Source of the DNA: Georgenia ruanii
Lineage (GTDB): Bacteria > Actinomycetota > Actinomycetes > Actinomycetales > Actinomycetaceae
NCBI RefSeq assembly: GCF_009193175.1
Contig: NZ_VUKE01000001.1
Location: 91,089-155,088, forward strand
DNA: 64,000 bases
Reading direction: 5' to 3'
The translations under genes were made by a program, and so were the position numbers. Positions 9,566 through 19,338 of the stretch are shown here, piece by piece; the stretch's first letter is position 1, and each line of letters starts with the position of its first letter. Below the pieces are notes generated by a model. The model was given only the letters and a program-made list of their open reading frames with translations. It ran no database searches and was not told the origin of the DNA.

Positions 9566-10936
9566 CTACCGGCGGCCGGTGCGGGCGCCGCGGGCGGCGA
9601 TGAGCCCGTCGGCGCGCCGGCGGGCCCACTGCTCCACCGCGAGGACGTCCTCGAGGGTGGGGGCGGCCAGGCCGTCGTGGGCGGCGAGGACCTCCTCGAC
9701 CACCGCGACGATGCCGAGGTAGGGCAGCCGGCCGTCGAGGAAGGCGGCCACGCACTGCTCGTTGGCGGCGTTGAGCACGGCCGGGTGGGTGGCCGACGCC
9801 GCGGCGGCGTGGCGGGCCAGGCGGACGGCGGGGAAGACCTCCTCGTCGAGCGGCTCGAAGGTCCACGCGGTCGCCTCGTCCCACCGGCACGGCGCGGCCA
9901 CGCCCGCGGCGCGGGCGGGCCAGGTCAGGCCGAGCGCGATGGGCAGGCGCATGTCCGGCGGGGAGGCCTGGGCGATGGTGGCGCCGTCGTGGAACTCCAC
10001 CATCGAGTGGACCACCGACTGCGGGTGCACGACGACGACGATATCCTCGGCCGGCACGTCGAAGAGCAGGTGCGCCTCGATGAGCTCCAGGCCCTTGTTG
10101 ACCAGGGTCGAGGAGTTGACGGTCACCACCGGGCCCATCGCCCAGGTCGGGTGGGCCAGCGCCTGCCCGGGCGTGACCTCCGCCAGCCGGTCGCGACCCC
10201 AGCCGCGGAACGGCCCGCCCGAGGCGGTGAGGATGATCCGGCGCACCTCGCTGCGCCCCGTGACCACCGGGCTGGTCATGCCCTTCTCGTGGCGGCCGGA
10301 ACACAGCGCCTGCGCGATCGCGGAGTGCTCGGAGTCGACCGGGACCACCTGGCCGGGGCGGCGCTGGGCCTGCCGCACGAGCGCCCCGCCGACGACGAGG
10401 GACTCCTTGTTGGCCAGCGCCAAGGTCGCGCCCGAACGCAGCGCGGCCAGGGTGGGCTCCAGGCCCACCGAGCCGGTGATGCCGTTGAGGACGACGGCGC
10501 GTCGCGCCTGCCCGTCGCCGTCGCCCGCCCACGTCAGGGAGCCGTCGCCGTGGCCCGCCGATGTCAGGGAGCCGTCGCCGTGGCCCGCCGACGTCAGGGA
10601 GCCGGCGACCTCGGTGGCGGCGGCCGGGCCGGCGACGATCTCCGGTGTGCCGTCGCGGCGCCCGGCCCGGGCGAGCTCGTCGGCGATCAGGTCCCGCAGC
10701 CGGGTCAGGGTGGCGGGGGCGTCGTCGGCCACGGCGACGACCTCGACGTCGTGGGTGACGGCCTGCTCGGCGAGCAGCTCGAGGTGCCCTCCACCGGCGG
10801 ACAGGGCGCGCACCCGGTAGGTGCCGGCGGGGGCGGCGTCGATGACGTCGAGGGCCTGGGTGCCGATCGAGCCGGTCGAGCCGAGGAGGACGACGTCGGT
10901 CGGAGCCGCGGGTTCAGGAGGCACGGCCGGGCTCAC
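9566..10936 (-). CDS. dxr: 1-deoxy-D-xylulose-5-phosphate reductoisomerase with in-frame repeat insertion
   Basis: Converts DXP to MEP with NADPH, the first committed step of the MEP pathway. Hallmarks are the NADPH-binding GSTGSIGTQALDVI at the N-terminus, NKESLV, ASGGPFRGW, the VNSSTLVNKGLELIEAH active-site region and VVHPQSVVHSMVEF. At 456 residues it is longer than the usual 390-410. Part of the excess is an in-frame 30-base tandem repeat encoding copies of the decapeptide GSLTSAGHGD, between the Rossmann fold segments and before the VVLNGITGSVG strand. The GTG start overlaps the stop of the upstream DivIVA-like gene (GTGA), and a second GTG at 10924 is a possible alternative. Confidence 0.95.
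   Translation of the reverse strand: MSPAVPPEPAAPTDVVLLGSTGSIGTQALDVIDAAPAGTYRVRALSAGGGHLELLAEQAVTHDVEVVAVADDAPATLTRLRDLIADELARAGRRDGTPEIVAGPAAATEVAGSLTSAGHGDGSLTSAGHGDGSLTWAGDGDGQARRAVVLNGITGSVGLEPTLAALRSGATLALANKESLVVGGALVRQAQRRPGQVVPVDSEHSAIAQALCSGRHEKGMTSPVVTGRSEVRRIILTASGGPFRGWGRDRLAEVTPGQALAHPTWAMGPVVTVNSSTLVNKGLELIEAHLLFDVPAEDIVVVVHPQSVVHSMVEFHDGATIAQASPPDMRLPIALGLTWPARAAGVAAPCRWDEATAWTFEPLDEEVFPAVRLARHAAAASATHPAVLNAANEQCVAAFLDGRLPYLGIVAVVEEVLAAHDGLAAPTLEDVLAVEQWARRRADGLIAARGARTGRR
10512..10603. repeat. 30-bp in-frame minisatellite inside dxr
   Basis: Two complete 30-base units (10531-10560 and 10561-10590) differ at one position near the start, flanked by partial copies on both sides. 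The period is a multiple of three, so the reading frame stays open and the repeat encodes a Gly/Ser/Thr/His/Asp-rich decapeptide repeated about two and a half times. Confidence 0.85.
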
Positions 10937-11514
10937 TCGACGGCCACGAGGACCTCGACCGCGCGGTCGAGGAAGGCGTCGACGGTGCCCTCGTGGTAGG
11001 CGCGGGAGGCGCGGGCGGAGGGGAAGGTGGTGGCGCGCACCTCGGCGGCGGTGAGCTCGCCGCCGTCGTCGAAGTAGGCGACGAGCCGCTCGAGCAGGGT
11101 GTCGACGGCCTCGCGGTCGTAGCCGCGGCCGCGGTCGGGGGCGCGGAAACGCTGCCCGGCGGGGCGCAGCAGCCGGGGGTACAGGCTGGTGGCCAGCTCG
11201 GCGATGTGGTCCATCCAGGCCGACTCCCCCTGCGCGGCGACGAACGTCGAGCGGCGCCGCTGCACGAACGCGGCCTCGAGCCGGTCCAGGGCGGCGTCGA
11301 CGGCGGCGGTGACGTACCCGTCGCGCACCAGGTCGAACGCGGCCGCGCGCACGTCCTTCTCGTCGAAGGTGCCCTGGCCCCCGGCGGTGCCGGGGGCGCC
11401 GGTGGGCGCCGGGCCGTTCTCGTAGGCGGCGCGCGCCCGGGCGAAGAACTCCTCGACCTGCTGGCGGTCGTACCCCGTGCGGGTGCGTCCCGCCGTCGGG
11501 AACATCGTGCTCAT
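10933..11514 (-). CDS. DivIVA domain-containing protein
   Basis: The 193-residue protein carries two short DivIVA-type motifs: [23 protein letters not shown] at the N-terminus and a second, [22 protein letters not shown], around residue 125, each with the Gly-Tyr-Asp-x3-Val-Asp/Glu core. Between them is a helical region. Proteins of this kind in actinobacteria are small relatives of Wag31/DivIVA that are thought to bind membrane poles or septa, but the role of this one is unknown. Its ATG overlaps the rlmN stop (ATGA) and its own stop overlaps the dxr start, so all three are probably translationally coupled. Confidence 0.8.
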   Translation of the reverse strand: MSTMFPTAGRTRTGYDRQQVEEFFARARAAYENGPAPTGAPGTAGGQGTFDEKDVRAAAFDLVRDGYVTAAVDAALDRLEAAFVQRRRSTFVAAQGESAWMDHIAELATSLYPRLLRPAGQRFRAPDRGRGYDREAVDTLLERLVAYFDDGGELTAAEVRATTFPSARASRAYHEGTVDAFLDRAVEVLVAVE

Positions 11515-12716
11515 CCCTGCGTCTGCTCCTTCGCCGGAACCTTCTTCTCGACCAGGACCTCGGCGGCAAGCTGCCCGCAGGCGCCGTCGATGTCGCTGCC
11601 CCGAGTGTCGCGCACCGTCGTCGGGATCCCGGCATTGCGCAGCGTGTCGACGAAGGTCTGCTCGACGTCCCGGTCGCTGCAGGTCCAGATCGAGCCCGGG
11701 GTGGGGTTGAGCGGGATGGGGTTGACGTGCACCCAGCCGCGACCGCGCCGGTTGAGCTCGTCGGCGAGCAGCTGGGCGCGCCAGGCGTGGTCGTTCATGT
11801 CCTTGATGAGCGCGTACTCGATGCTCACCCGCCGGCCGGTGGTCTCGAAGTACCGGCGGGCGGCGTCGAGCAGCTCCCCGACCTTCCACCGCGAGTTGAT
11901 GGGGATGAGCTCGTCGCGCAGCTCGTCGTCGGGGGCGTGCAGGGACACCGCGAGGGTGACGGGCAGGCCCTCCTTCGCGAGCTTGTCGATGGCGGGCACG
12001 AGACCGACGGTGGAGACGGTGACGTTGCGGGTGGACAGGCCCAGGCCGGCGGGGGCCGGGTCGGTCATCCGGCGCACGGCGTCGACCACGGCGCGGTAGT
12101 TGGCCAGCGGCTCCCCCATGCCCATGAACACGACGTTGCGCAGGTGGGTGGGCCCGCCGGCGAGGTCGCCGTCGCGCGAGGCGCGGGCGGCCAGGCGCAC
12201 CTGCTCGACGATCTCGGCGGTGGACAGGTTGCGGGTCAGGCCCTGCTGGCCGGTGGCGCAGAACGGGCAGGCCATGCCGCACCCGGCCTGGGAGGACACG
12301 CACAGGGTGGTGCGGTGCTCGTAGCGCATGAGCACCGACTCGACCATGGCGCCGTCGTAGAGCCGCCACAGCGACTTCACCGTGGCGCCCCGGTCGGCGA
12401 CCATGTCGCGGACCTTGGTGACCAGCTCGGGCACCAGCGTGGTGGTCAGCTCCTCCCGCGCGCCGGCGGGCAGGTCGGTCATGTCCGCGGGGTCGCGGGT
12501 GAGGTGGCCGAAGTAGTGCCGGGAGAGCTGGTCGGCGCGGAAGCCCGGCAGCCCCAGCTCCTTCGCGGCCGCGGCGCGCTCGGCGGTGGTGAGGTCGGCG
12601 AGGTGGCGCGGCGGCTTGCCGCGGCGCCGGGCCGTGAAGCTCAGCGTCGGCCGGCCGCCCGGCTCGACCTGGTGGGAGGGCTTGACCTGGACGGGGGCGG
12701 GGGTCTGCTGCGTCAT
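11511..12716 (-). CDS. rlmN: 23S rRNA (adenine2503-C2)-methyltransferase RlmN
   Basis: A radical SAM enzyme that methylates C2 of A2503 in 23S rRNA and, in many bacteria, A37 of some tRNAs. The C-x3-C-x2-C cluster motif reads CGMACPFC, preceded by [19 protein letters not shown] follows. The methyl-accepting cysteines are represented by the Cys in GCGM and the C-terminal GACGQLA. At 401 residues it is slightly longer than usual because of an N-terminal tail. The ATG at 12716 is preferred to 12728 because the GAGAGGA Shine-Dalgarno sequence is about 11 bases upstream of it but abuts the other ATG. It is co-directional with cdsA upstream and the DivIVA-like gene downstream. Confidence 0.94.
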   Translation of the reverse strand: MTQQTPAPVQVKPSHQVEPGGRPTLSFTARRRGKPPRHLADLTTAERAAAAKELGLPGFRADQLSRHYFGHLTRDPADMTDLPAGAREELTTTLVPELVTKVRDMVADRGATVKSLWRLYDGAMVESVLMRYEHRTTLCVSSQAGCGMACPFCATGQQGLTRNLSTAEIVEQVRLAARASRDGDLAGGPTHLRNVVFMGMGEPLANYRAVVDAVRRMTDPAPAGLGLSTRNVTVSTVGLVPAIDKLAKEGLPVTLAVSLHAPDDELRDELIPINSRWKVGELLDAARRYFETTGRRVSIEYALIKDMNDHAWRAQLLADELNRRGRGWVHVNPIPLNPTPGSIWTCSDRDVEQTFVDTLRNAGIPTTVRDTRGSDIDGACGQLAAEVLVEKKVPAKEQTQG

Positions 12717-12732
12717 GACGCAGGCCATCCTC

Positions 12733-13683
12733 TCAGAACGTGAGCTGCCCGGTCGCGGCGCTGAGGATGAGATAGGACACCGGCGCCGAGACGAGCAGCG
12801 AGTCCAGGCGGTCCATGATGCCGCCGTGACCGGGCAGCAGCGAGCCCATGTCCTTCAGCCCCAGGTCGCGCTTGAGCAGGGACTCGGCGAGGTCGCCGGT
12901 GGTGGCGGCGCCCACCACCGCGACGCCGAGCAGCGTCCCGTGCCACCACACGCCCTCGGGGAAGAGCGCCACGAGCAGCGTGCCGAGGGCCGCGGAGAGC
13001 AGCACGGAGCCGGCCAGGCCCTCCCACGACTTCTTGGGGCTGATGCTCGGGGCCATGGGGTGCTTGCCGAACAGGACGCCGGCGAAGTACCCGCCGATGT
13101 CGTTGCCGATGGTGACGAGGATGAAGACGATGACCAGGTACGGCCCGTACTCCTCGCGCAGGAGCAGGACGGCGAACCCGGCGAGGTAGGGCACGTAGGC
13201 CGCGGCGAAGACCCCGGCGGCGGCGTCGCGCACCGCCGCCCGGCCCCCGCCGTCGAGCACCCGCCACAAGAACACCCCGCCGCCGGTGAGGACGAACGCG
13301 ACGAGCATCGCCTCGGCGCCGGCGGTCCAGGCGGAGACGAGGATGCCCACCGCCCCCACCCACAGCGGCAGCAGCGGGATCCGGATGCCGCCCTGGTCGA
13401 CGGCGCGGGCCAGCTCCCACAGGGCACCGCAGCAGGCGACGACCACCAGGACGACGAAGATCTGCGGCAGGACCAGGCTGAGGCCGACGACGACCAGCAG
13501 CCCGACCCCGACCCCGATCGCCGCGGGCAGGTTGCGGCCCGCCCGCCCGGTGGGCTTGAGGGGCTTCTCCGGCCGCGGCGGGGGCGGGGAGACCAGCGCG
13601 GAGCGGGCGCGCCGGCGCGCCTCGCTCAGCCGCCGCAGGGCGGCGGCGAGGGGGTCGGGGGCGGCGTCGTGCTCGTGGGTCAT
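12733..13683 (-). CDS. cdsA: Phosphatidate cytidylyltransferase (CDP-diacylglycerol synthase)
   Basis: Makes CDP-diacylglycerol from phosphatidic acid and CTP, feeding phosphatidylinositol and cardiolipin synthesis in the membrane. The 316-residue protein has an Arg-rich cytoplasmic N-terminus and about eight hydrophobic helices. The family signature, ending K-R-x4-K-D...H-G-G-x-x-D-R, is intact as [14 protein letters not shown] followed by [12 protein letters not shown] near residue 270. It lies 19 bases after frr with no clear Shine-Dalgarno sequence, in the order pyrH-frr-cdsA-rlmN usual for actinobacteria. Confidence 0.94.
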   Translation of the reverse strand: MTHEHDAAPDPLAAALRRLSEARRRARSALVSPPPPRPEKPLKPTGRAGRNLPAAIGVGVGLLVVVGLSLVLPQIFVVLVVVACCGALWELARAVDQGGIRIPLLPLWVGAVGILVSAWTAGAEAMLVAFVLTGGGVFLWRVLDGGGRAAVRDAAAGVFAAAYVPYLAGFAVLLLREEYGPYLVIVFILVTIGNDIGGYFAGVLFGKHPMAPSISPKKSWEGLAGSVLLSAALGTLLVALFPEGVWWHGTLLGVAVVGAATTGDLAESLLKRDLGLKDMGSLLPGHGGIMDRLDSLLVSAPVSYLILSAATGQLTF

Positions 13684-13702
13684 CGGACGTGCTCGCGGGT
13701 CA

Positions 13703-14260
13703 TCAGACCTCGAGGAGCTCCTTCTCCTTGCCCTCGAGCACCTTGTCGATGATCTCGACGTGCTTCTTGGTCAGGGACTCCAGCTCCTTCTCGGCGCGGT
13801 CGACCTCGTCCTCCCCGGCCTCGCCGTCCTTCTTGATGCGGTCCAGCTCCTCCTTGGCCTTGCGGCGGATGGAGCGGACGGCGATGCGGGCGTCCTCGCC
13901 CTTGGTGCGGGCGAGCTTGACGTACTCCTTGCGCCGCTCCTGGGTCAGGGCGGGCAGCACCACGCGGATGACGTTGCCGTCGTCGGTCGGGTTGACCCCC
14001 AGGTCGGACTCGCGCAGCGCCTTGACGATCGCGGCGGTGGCCGAGCGGTCGTAGGGGCTGATGAGCACGGTGCGCGCCTCGGGGATCGTCAGCGACCCCA
14101 GCTGCTGCAGCGGGGTGGGCGCGCCGTAGTAGTCGACGGCGATGGGGTTGAACATGCCGGCGTTGGCCCGGCCGGTGCGGATGTGGCTGAGGTCCTCGCG
14201 GGCCCGCTCCACCGCCTTCTCCATCTTCTCCTCGGCCTCGAGCAAGGCGTCGTCGATCAC
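13703..14260 (-). CDS. frr: Ribosome recycling factor
   Basis: Splits post-termination ribosomes together with EF-G. The 185-residue length is exactly typical. The N-terminal helix ([18 protein letters not shown]), the RTGRANAGM loop and the DEIDRIKKDG-like C-terminal helix with [20 protein letters not shown] are diagnostic of the tRNA-mimic fold. The GTG start overlaps the pyrH stop as GTGA, implying translational coupling. The next gene downstream is cdsA. Confidence 0.97.
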   Translation of the reverse strand: MIDDALLEAEEKMEKAVERAREDLSHIRTGRANAGMFNPIAVDYYGAPTPLQQLGSLTIPEARTVLISPYDRSATAAIVKALRESDLGVNPTDDGNVIRVVLPALTQERRKEYVKLARTKGEDARIAVRSIRRKAKEELDRIKKDGEAGEDEVDRAEKELESLTKKHVEIIDKVLEGKEKELLEV

Positions 14261-15015
14261 GGCGTCACTCCTTCAACAGTCACGGGGCTCGCGGTCACGA
14301 GCGTTCCGATCTTCTCACCCCGCAGGGCGCGGGTGACGTTGCCGGGCTCGCTCATGCCGAACACGCGCATCGTCAGCCCGTTGTCCATGCAGAGGCTGAA
14401 GGCGGCGGCGTCGACCACCCGCAGGCCCTGCTGGATGGCCTCGGCGTAGGTGAGGTGGTCGAGGCGGATGGCCGTGGGGTCGGTCTTGGGGTCGGCGGTG
14501 TAGACGCCGTCGACGCCGTTCTTGCCCACGAGCACCTCGTCGCAGTGGGTCTCCAGGGCCCGCTGGGCCGAGACGGTGTCGGTGGAGAAGAACGGCATGC
14601 CGGCGCCGGCGCCGAAGATGACCACGCGGCCCTTCTCCATGTGGCGGATGGCGCGCAGCGGGATGTAGGGCTCGGCGACCTGGCCCATCGCGATGGCGGT
14701 CTGGACGCGGGTGCGCACGCCGGCCTGCTCGAGGAAGTCCTGCAGGGCCAGGGCGTTCATGACGGTCCCGAGCATGCCCATGTAGTCGGCGCGGGAGCGG
14801 TCGATGCCGCGCTGGGACAGCTCGGCGCCGCGGAAGAAGTTGCCGCCGCCGACGACGATGGCGACCTGGACGCCGTCGGCCACGGCTGTGGCGATCTGCC
14901 GGGCGACGCCGGCGACGACGTCGGGGTCGAGGCCCACGCTGCCGCCGCCGAAAACCTCCCCGGAGAGCTTGAGGAGGACGCGACGTGGCTTGACGGGGAC
15001 GGGCTGGTCGGACAT
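14257..15015 (-). CDS. pyrH: UMP kinase
   Basis: Phosphorylates UMP to UDP in pyrimidine nucleotide synthesis, in the amino-acid-kinase family as a hexamer. The 252-residue protein has the phosphate-binding LLKLSGE near the N-terminus, [10 protein letters not shown], and the C-terminal [17 protein letters not shown] region. A strong AGGAGG Shine-Dalgarno sequence lies 7 bases upstream of the ATG, so this start is preferred over upstream in-frame extensions. The stop overlaps frr. The 135 bases upstream, up to the tsf terminator hairpin, should contain its promoter, but I could not identify it. Confidence 0.96.
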   Translation of the reverse strand: MSDQPVPVKPRRVLLKLSGEVFGGGSVGLDPDVVAGVARQIATAVADGVQVAIVVGGGNFFRGAELSQRGIDRSRADYMGMLGTVMNALALQDFLEQAGVRTRVQTAIAMGQVAEPYIPLRAIRHMEKGRVVIFGAGAGMPFFSTDTVSAQRALETHCDEVLVGKNGVDGVYTADPKTDPTAIRLDHLTYAEAIQQGLRVVDAAAFSLCMDNGLTMRVFGMSEPGNVTRALRGEKIGTLVTASPVTVEGVTP

Positions 15016-15150
15016 GCGGGGACCTCCTGCGGGGCGACGGGTGGGCGGAGGGAAGGGGCGCGGGGCCGGGTCGGGCGCCGCGCGGGGCGGGCTGGCGCCT
15101 GCGTGGCCGTGGGGCTGGTGGTGCGCGGCTCGGGCGGCGGTCCCGGTGCG

Positions 15151-15186
15151 CCGGTGGCCCCGGCCCTCGCGGGCCGGGGCCACCGG
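15151..15186 (-). terminator. Perfect 16-bp hairpin after tsf
   Basis: The arms ccggtggccccggccc and its exact reverse complement enclose a tcgc tetraloop. The hairpin starts about 11 bases past the tsf stop and lies before pyrH. There is no T-run, which is common for actinobacterial terminators, so termination is inferred from stem strength and position. Confidence 0.8.
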
Positions 15187-15196
15187 TAGTGCTGCG

Positions 15197-16042
15197 TCAG
15201 GCGCCGACGCGGAAGCGGGCGAAGCCCGTCACGGTGCCGCCGGCCTCGGTGACGACCTGGCCGACCGACTTCTTGTTGTCCTTGGCGAACGCCTGGTCGA
15301 GGAGGCAGTTCTCCTTGTAGAAGCCGTTCATGCGGCCCTCGACGATCTTGGGCAGGGCCGCCTCCGGCTTGCCCTCGTTGCGGGAGGTCTCCTCGGCGAT
15401 GCGCCGCTCGTTCTCGACGACGTCCGCGGGGACCTCGTCGCGGCTGAGGTAGCGCGGGGAGAACGCCGCGACGTGCATGGCGATGTCGTGCGCCACGTCG
15501 GCGCCGGCGGCGTCGGTGGCCACGAGCACGCCGACCTGCGGGGGCAGGTCCTTGGCGGTGCGGTGCAGGTAGCTCGTGACCTTCTCGCCGGCGATGCGGG
15601 CGACGCGGCGCACGGCGATCTTCTCGCCGAGGGTCGCGGCGACGTCGTCGACCACGTTCTGCACGCTGACGCCGTCGGTCTCGGCGGCGAGCAGCGCGTC
15701 GGCGTCGGACGCGCCGGAGGACACCGCCGCGGCGAGGACGCGGTCCGCGAAGGAGACGAAGGTCTGGTTCTTCGCGACGAAGTCCGTCTCGGAGTTCACC
15801 TCGACCATCACGCCGACCTCGCCGACGCCGTCGGCGGTCGGGGCGACCTCGACGGCTACGAGGCCCTCGGCCACGGCCCGGCCCTCACGCTTCGCGACGC
15901 CCTTGAGGCCCTTGACGCGGATGATCTCGAGCGCCTTGTCCTGGTCGCCCGCGGCCTCGTCGAGGGCCTTCTTGACGTCGAGCATGCCCGCGCCGGTCTT
16001 CTCGCGCAGGGCCTTGATGTCAGCGGCGGTGTAGTTCGCCAT
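15197..16042 (-). CDS. tsf: Translation elongation factor Ts
   Basis: Nucleotide-exchange factor for EF-Tu. The 281-residue protein begins with the UBA-like domain ([19 protein letters not shown]) and has the EF-Ts signature around [15 protein letters not shown], including the TDFVAKN loop that inserts into EF-Tu. The C-terminal dimerisation region with [15 protein letters not shown] is intact. A GGAGAGGA Shine-Dalgarno sequence precedes the ATG. It follows rpsB with 31 bases between and is probably co-transcribed with it. A strong hairpin follows the stop. Confidence 0.97.
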   Translation of the reverse strand: MANYTAADIKALREKTGAGMLDVKKALDEAAGDQDKALEIIRVKGLKGVAKREGRAVAEGLVAVEVAPTADGVGEVGVMVEVNSETDFVAKNQTFVSFADRVLAAAVSSGASDADALLAAETDGVSVQNVVDDVAATLGEKIAVRRVARIAGEKVTSYLHRTAKDLPPQVGVLVATDAAGADVAHDIAMHVAAFSPRYLSRDEVPADVVENERRIAEETSRNEGKPEAALPKIVEGRMNGFYKENCLLDQAFAKDNKKSVGQVVTEAGGTVTGFARFRVGA

Positions 16043-16073
16043 GAATGATCCTCTCCAGATCAGCGGGTGGTGG

Positions 16074-17063
16074 TCAGGCCTGCTCTGCGGACTCGGCGTC
16101 CTGCGCGGCGGCGGAGTTGTCGGCCACCTGGGTGGTGTCCGGGCCGGCGACGTCGATCCCGGGGGTGGCGTCGGCGGCCTCGGCGGCCTCCACCACCTGC
16201 TCGACGTCGTGCGTCGCGCCGGCGGTCTGCTGCGCGGCGGCCACCTCGGCGTCGGGCTGCTCGGCGGCAGCCACCGAGGCCTGGGTGGAGGTCTCGGCCT
16301 CGTGGGTGGCGAGCAGCTCGCGCTCCCACTCCGCCAGGGGCTCCTCGGCCGGCGTGGCGCCCTGGCCGCCGCCGTGACGGGCGACGAGGCCCTCGGCCGC
16401 GGCGTCGGCGATCACGCGGGTGAGCAGCGAGACGGCGCGGATGGCGTCGTCGTTGCCCGGGATCGGGTAGTCGACCTCGTCGGGGTCGCAGTTGGTGTCG
16501 AGGATGGCGACGACGGGGATGTTGAGCTTGCGCGCCTCGGCGACGGCGAGGTGCTCCTTCTTGGTGTCGACGATCCACACCGCCGACGGCACCTTGGCCA
16601 TGTCGCGGATGCCGCCCAGGGTGCGCTCGAGCTTGTCCCGCTCGCGGCGCTGCATGAGCAGCTCCTTCTTGGTGAAGGCGCTGCCGGCCACGTCGTCGAA
16701 GTCGACCTGCTCGAGCTCCTTGAGGCGCTGCAGGCGCTTGTGCACGGTGCCGAAGTTGGTGAGCATGCCGCCGAGCCAGCGCTCGTTGACGTAGGGCATG
16801 CCGACGCGCTGGGCCTGCTCGGCGATGGACTCCTGAGCCTGCTTCTTGGTGCCGACGAAGAGGATGTTGCCGCCGTGGGCGACGGTCTCCTTGACGAACT
16901 CGTAGGCCCGGTCGATGTCCTTGAGGGACTTCTGCAGGTCGATGATGTAGATGCCGTTGCGCTCGGTGAAGATGAAGCGCTTCATCTTGGGGTTCCACCG
17001 GCGGGTCTGGTGCCCGAAGTGCACGCCGCTCTCGAGGAGCTGGCGCATGGTGACGACGGCCAT
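16074..17063 (-). CDS. rpsB: 30S ribosomal protein S2 with long acidic C-terminal tail
   Basis: Small-subunit protein S2. The N-terminus [20 protein letters not shown] and the segments [10 protein letters not shown] and [12 protein letters not shown] are diagnostic. The folded part ends near residue 255; the remaining 75 residues are an Ala/Glu/Gln/Thr-rich low-complexity tail, giving 329 residues against 230-300 in most bacteria. AGGAAAGGA lies just upstream of the ATG. It heads a two-gene unit with tsf. A possible -10 element, TAGCAT (minus-strand reading of 17324-17329), lies about 260 bases upstream, which would leave a long leader. Confidence 0.97.
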   Translation of the reverse strand: MAVVTMRQLLESGVHFGHQTRRWNPKMKRFIFTERNGIYIIDLQKSLKDIDRAYEFVKETVAHGGNILFVGTKKQAQESIAEQAQRVGMPYVNERWLGGMLTNFGTVHKRLQRLKELEQVDFDDVAGSAFTKKELLMQRRERDKLERTLGGIRDMAKVPSAVWIVDTKKEHLAVAEARKLNIPVVAILDTNCDPDEVDYPIPGNDDAIRAVSLLTRVIADAAAEGLVARHGGGQGATPAEEPLAEWERELLATHEAETSTQASVAAAEQPDAEVAAAQQTAGATHDVEQVVEAAEAADATPGIDVAGPDTTQVADNSAAAQDAESAEQA

Positions 17064-17454
17064 GGCACGTCCTTTCCTGGTGCGGTCGCCCGCACGCTGA
17101 GGGGCCGCGCGCGGCCTGTCGGCGCGCCACGTGGCCCTGCTTTCCGGTTGTCCGTCCCACGGCCGGGTGGCCGGGGACCCTGGTGCCCGCGACGCGACGC
17201 ACCCGTGGCGAGCCACGGGACCGCTGCTGTCGGGCGTCCCGCCGACCGGGCGCCGGAGGACCGGCGCGGTGCGGCAGTACGCGGGCACGCGATGTCAGCC
17301 GGCCGAGGCCGGTTGCGACAGCCATGCTAGCGGATGCGCAGGTCGAGGCACGTCGGCGGGGTGTGGGACGCACGTCACGTGGCCTGGTGCCACGCCGTCC
17401 ACAGCCGAGAGGGCCGGCGCCGCGGCGCCGGGGGCGGGCGGGCACCGTGGGGCC
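17064..17454. other. Intergenic region between rpsB and the M23 peptidase (391 bp)
   Basis: No gene is credible here. On the minus strand it should contain the rpsB promoter and leader: the clearest -10 candidate is TAGCAT at 17329-17324, followed by a short palindrome CCGGCC-tc-GGCCGG. On the plus strand, a CACCGT element lies 6 bases before the M23 peptidase ATG. Nothing resembling an RNA gene or riboswitch was recognised. Confidence 0.5.
17324..17329 (-). promoter_or_regulatory. Candidate -10 element for rpsB-tsf
   Basis: On the minus strand, TAGCAT has the TANNNT form used by housekeeping sigma factors of actinobacteria. No good -35 hexamer is visible 17 or 18 bases upstream, so the assignment is tentative. 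It would give a leader of about 250 bases, in which an S2-type autoregulatory element could lie. Confidence 0.35.
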
Positions 17455-18171
17455 ATGGCCGTCCTCACGCTCCCCCGCCTGGCCCTGCTCGCCGGGGGCG
17501 CGCTCGCGTTGGCCGGGCTTGCCGCTGTGCCCCCGCCCGGTCCGCCGACGGGCGCGGTCGGCCCCGCACCGGCGGTGGCGCCGGGCGCCCCCGGGGCGCC
17601 GGTGGCTCTCCCCGGGGTGCCGGTGGCTCGTCCCGGGGGGCCGGTGGCTCGTCCCGGGCTGCCGGTGGCTCGCCCCGGGGTGCCCACCGCCGGGTCGCCG
17701 GGGGCGGGCGGGACGGTCGGCGCCATCACGCCGGCCGCCACGGTCCGCTACCAGTGGCCCACCGGGGCGCCGGCAGCGGTGGTCCGCGCCTTCGACAATC
17801 CCGAGCAACCCTGGGACGCCGGCCACCGCGGGGCGGACCTGGCCCACGAGGTCGGGCAGCCGGTGGTCGCGGCGGGCGACGGCGTCGTGGCGTTCGCCGG
17901 CACGGTGGTGGACCGCCCCGTGGTGTCGGTGCAGCACGCGGACGGGGTGCGCACCACCTACGAGCCCGTGGTGCCCGTCGTACGAGCCGGGCAGCGGGTG
18001 CGCGCCGGTGAGCTGCTGGGGCACCTCGCCGCTGGCCACTGCCCGCCGCACCGGCCCAGCTGCCTGCACTGGGGCGCGCGGCGCGGCCCGTCGACCTACC
18101 TCGACCCGCTCTCCCTCGTGGGCGCCCGGGCGGTGGTCCGGCTGTTGCCCGACGACGTGGGGCCGCCGTGA
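17455..18171 (+). CDS. Secreted M23 family metallopeptidase (LytM domain)
   Basis: A 238-residue exported peptidoglycan hydrolase or regulator. A signal peptide runs through about residue 25 ([20 protein letters not shown]). Next is a Pro/Gly-rich linker containing four copies of a heptapeptide of the form PVARPGx, encoded by a 21-base tandem repeat. The C-terminal domain carries the M23 zinc motifs: GHRGADLA (H-x3-D) and, after [16 protein letters not shown], the CLHWG that provides the last histidine. The ATG at 17455 is chosen because it begins the signal peptide, with CACCGT 6 bases upstream. It converges with xerC, as in related genomes where this gene lies between rpsB and xerC. Confidence 0.88.
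   Translation: MAVLTLPRLALLAGGALALAGLAAVPPPGPPTGAVGPAPAVAPGAPGAPVALPGVPVARPGGPVARPGLPVARPGVPTAGSPGAGGTVGAITPAATVRYQWPTGAPAAVVRAFDNPEQPWDAGHRGADLAHEVGQPVVAAGDGVVAFAGTVVDRPVVSVQHADGVRTTYEPVVPVVRAGQRVRAGELLGHLAAGHCPPHRPSCLHWGARRGPSTYLDPLSLVGARAVVRLLPDDVGPP
17598..17681. repeat. 21-bp x 4 tandem repeat in the M23 peptidase linker
   Basis: Four consecutive 21-base units, each beginning gccggtggctc and ending in cgggg or cgggc, encode the heptapeptides [21 protein letters not shown] and PVARPGV. The repeat lies in the low-complexity linker between signal peptide and catalytic domain. Confidence 0.85.
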
Positions 18172-18249
18172 GCGGGGCGACCGGCGCCGGGCGTGCTCCC
18201 CCGCCGGCGGCGCCCCCGGGCGGGCACGGGCCACGGCGGCGCGGTGCGG

Positions 18250-19191
18250 TCAGGCGCGCGGGTGGGCCTGGGTGTAGGCGGCCAGCAGGCGCTCGGGGGT
18301 CACGTGGGTGTAGCGCTGGGTGGTGGCCAGCGAGGAGTGGCCGAGCACCTCCTGGACGGTGCGCAGGTCGGACCCGCCCGCCAGCAGGTGGGTCGCGGCG
18401 GAGTGCCGCAGCCCGTGCGGGGCCAGGTCGGGCACCCCGGCGACGGCGGTGAGCCGGTGCACCACCCCCCGGATGGTGCGCGGGTCGACGCGCCCGCCGC
18501 GGGCGCCGAGGAACAGGGCCCGGGCCGACGCCGGTCCGGCGAGGGCGGGTCGGCCCCGCTCGAGCCAGGCCTCGAGCGCCCGCCGGGCGGGGACGCCGAA
18601 CGGCACCACCCGGTCCTTGTCGCCCTTGCCCGTCACCCGCACGGTGCGCTCTCCGGCGTCGAGGTCGGGCACGTCCACGCCCACCAGCTCGCTGATCCGC
18701 ACCCCGGTGGCGTAGAGCAGCTCGAGCGCGGCCCAGTCGCGCAGGTGCACCGGGTCGTCGTCGCCGGCGCGGTCCTGGGCGACGGCGAGCAGCTGGGCGG
18801 CGTCGTCGACGGCGAGCACCGTGGGCAGGTGCCGGTTGGGCCGGGGGCTGCGCAGCCGTGCCCCGACGTCCTGGGCCAGGTGGCCGCTGCGATGGGCCCA
18901 CGTGCAGAAGGTGCGCACCGCCGCGGTGCGGCGGGCGAGGGTGGCGCGGGACATGCCGCGCCGGCGCTGGTCCGCCAGCCAGGCGCGCAGCGTGGTCAGG
19001 TCGAGCCGGGCGAGCGGGTCGGCGTCCTCGTCGCCGCCGAGGTGCTCGAGGAGCTGGCCGACGTCGGTGACGTAGGCGCGCACCGTGTGCGGGCTCAGGC
19101 CGCGCTGCAGGCCGAGGAACCGGGTGAACGCCTCCAGCACCGGCACCTCGTCGTGCCGCTCCCTGTCAGTCTCCCGCGCCGTCGTCCCCAC
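18250..19191 (-). CDS. xerC: Tyrosine recombinase XerC
   Basis: Chromosome dimer resolution recombinase of 313 residues. The N-terminal SAM-like DNA-binding domain includes [16 protein letters not shown]. The catalytic residues appear as Arg in TGVRISEL, Lys in GKGDKDR, His/Arg in [12 protein letters not shown], His in [12 protein letters not shown], and the nucleophilic Tyr in TQRYTH. The GTG start is supported by TACGGT exactly 6 bases upstream, a leaderless arrangement. It lies between dprA and the M23 peptidase, the conserved housekeeping location for XerC in actinobacteria, so it is not an integrase of a mobile element. Confidence 0.94.
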   Translation of the reverse strand: MGTTARETDRERHDEVPVLEAFTRFLGLQRGLSPHTVRAYVTDVGQLLEHLGGDEDADPLARLDLTTLRAWLADQRRRGMSRATLARRTAAVRTFCTWAHRSGHLAQDVGARLRSPRPNRHLPTVLAVDDAAQLLAVAQDRAGDDDPVHLRDWAALELLYATGVRISELVGVDVPDLDAGERTVRVTGKGDKDRVVPFGVPARRALEAWLERGRPALAGPASARALFLGARGGRVDPRTIRGVVHRLTAVAGVPDLAPHGLRHSAATHLLAGGSDLRTVQEVLGHSSLATTQRYTHVTPERLLAAYTQAHPRA

Positions 19192-19240
19192 GGTGCCACC
19201 GTACGACCGGCGCGACGGGGCGCCCGGGCCGACCCGCCGC

Positions 19241-19311
19241 CCGGCGTCGGCGCGGCCCGGGGGTCGCGCCCGTCCGGCGTCGGCGCGGCCCGGGGGGCGC
19301 GCCCGTCCGGG
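19241..19311. repeat. 33-bp tandem repeat between xerC and dprA
   Basis: Two near-identical 33-base units, 19241-19273 and 19274-19306, begin ccggcgtcggcgcggcccgg and differ at one position; a third copy starts and is cut off. They fill about half of the 147-base gap between xerC and dprA. No function is suggested. Confidence 0.85.
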
Positions 19312-19338
19312 AGGGTGTTTGCGCGGCGTGCCCGGGCA

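Noticed and set aside
15016..15150. Search for an RNA gene or promoter upstream of pyrH
   Set aside because: The region is GC-rich without a clear -10 element or RNA structure.
18250..19191. Tyrosine recombinase as a sign of a phage or integrative element
   Set aside because: Its position between dprA and the M23 peptidase and its sequence are those of housekeeping XerC; no attachment-site repeat or phage genes are nearby.
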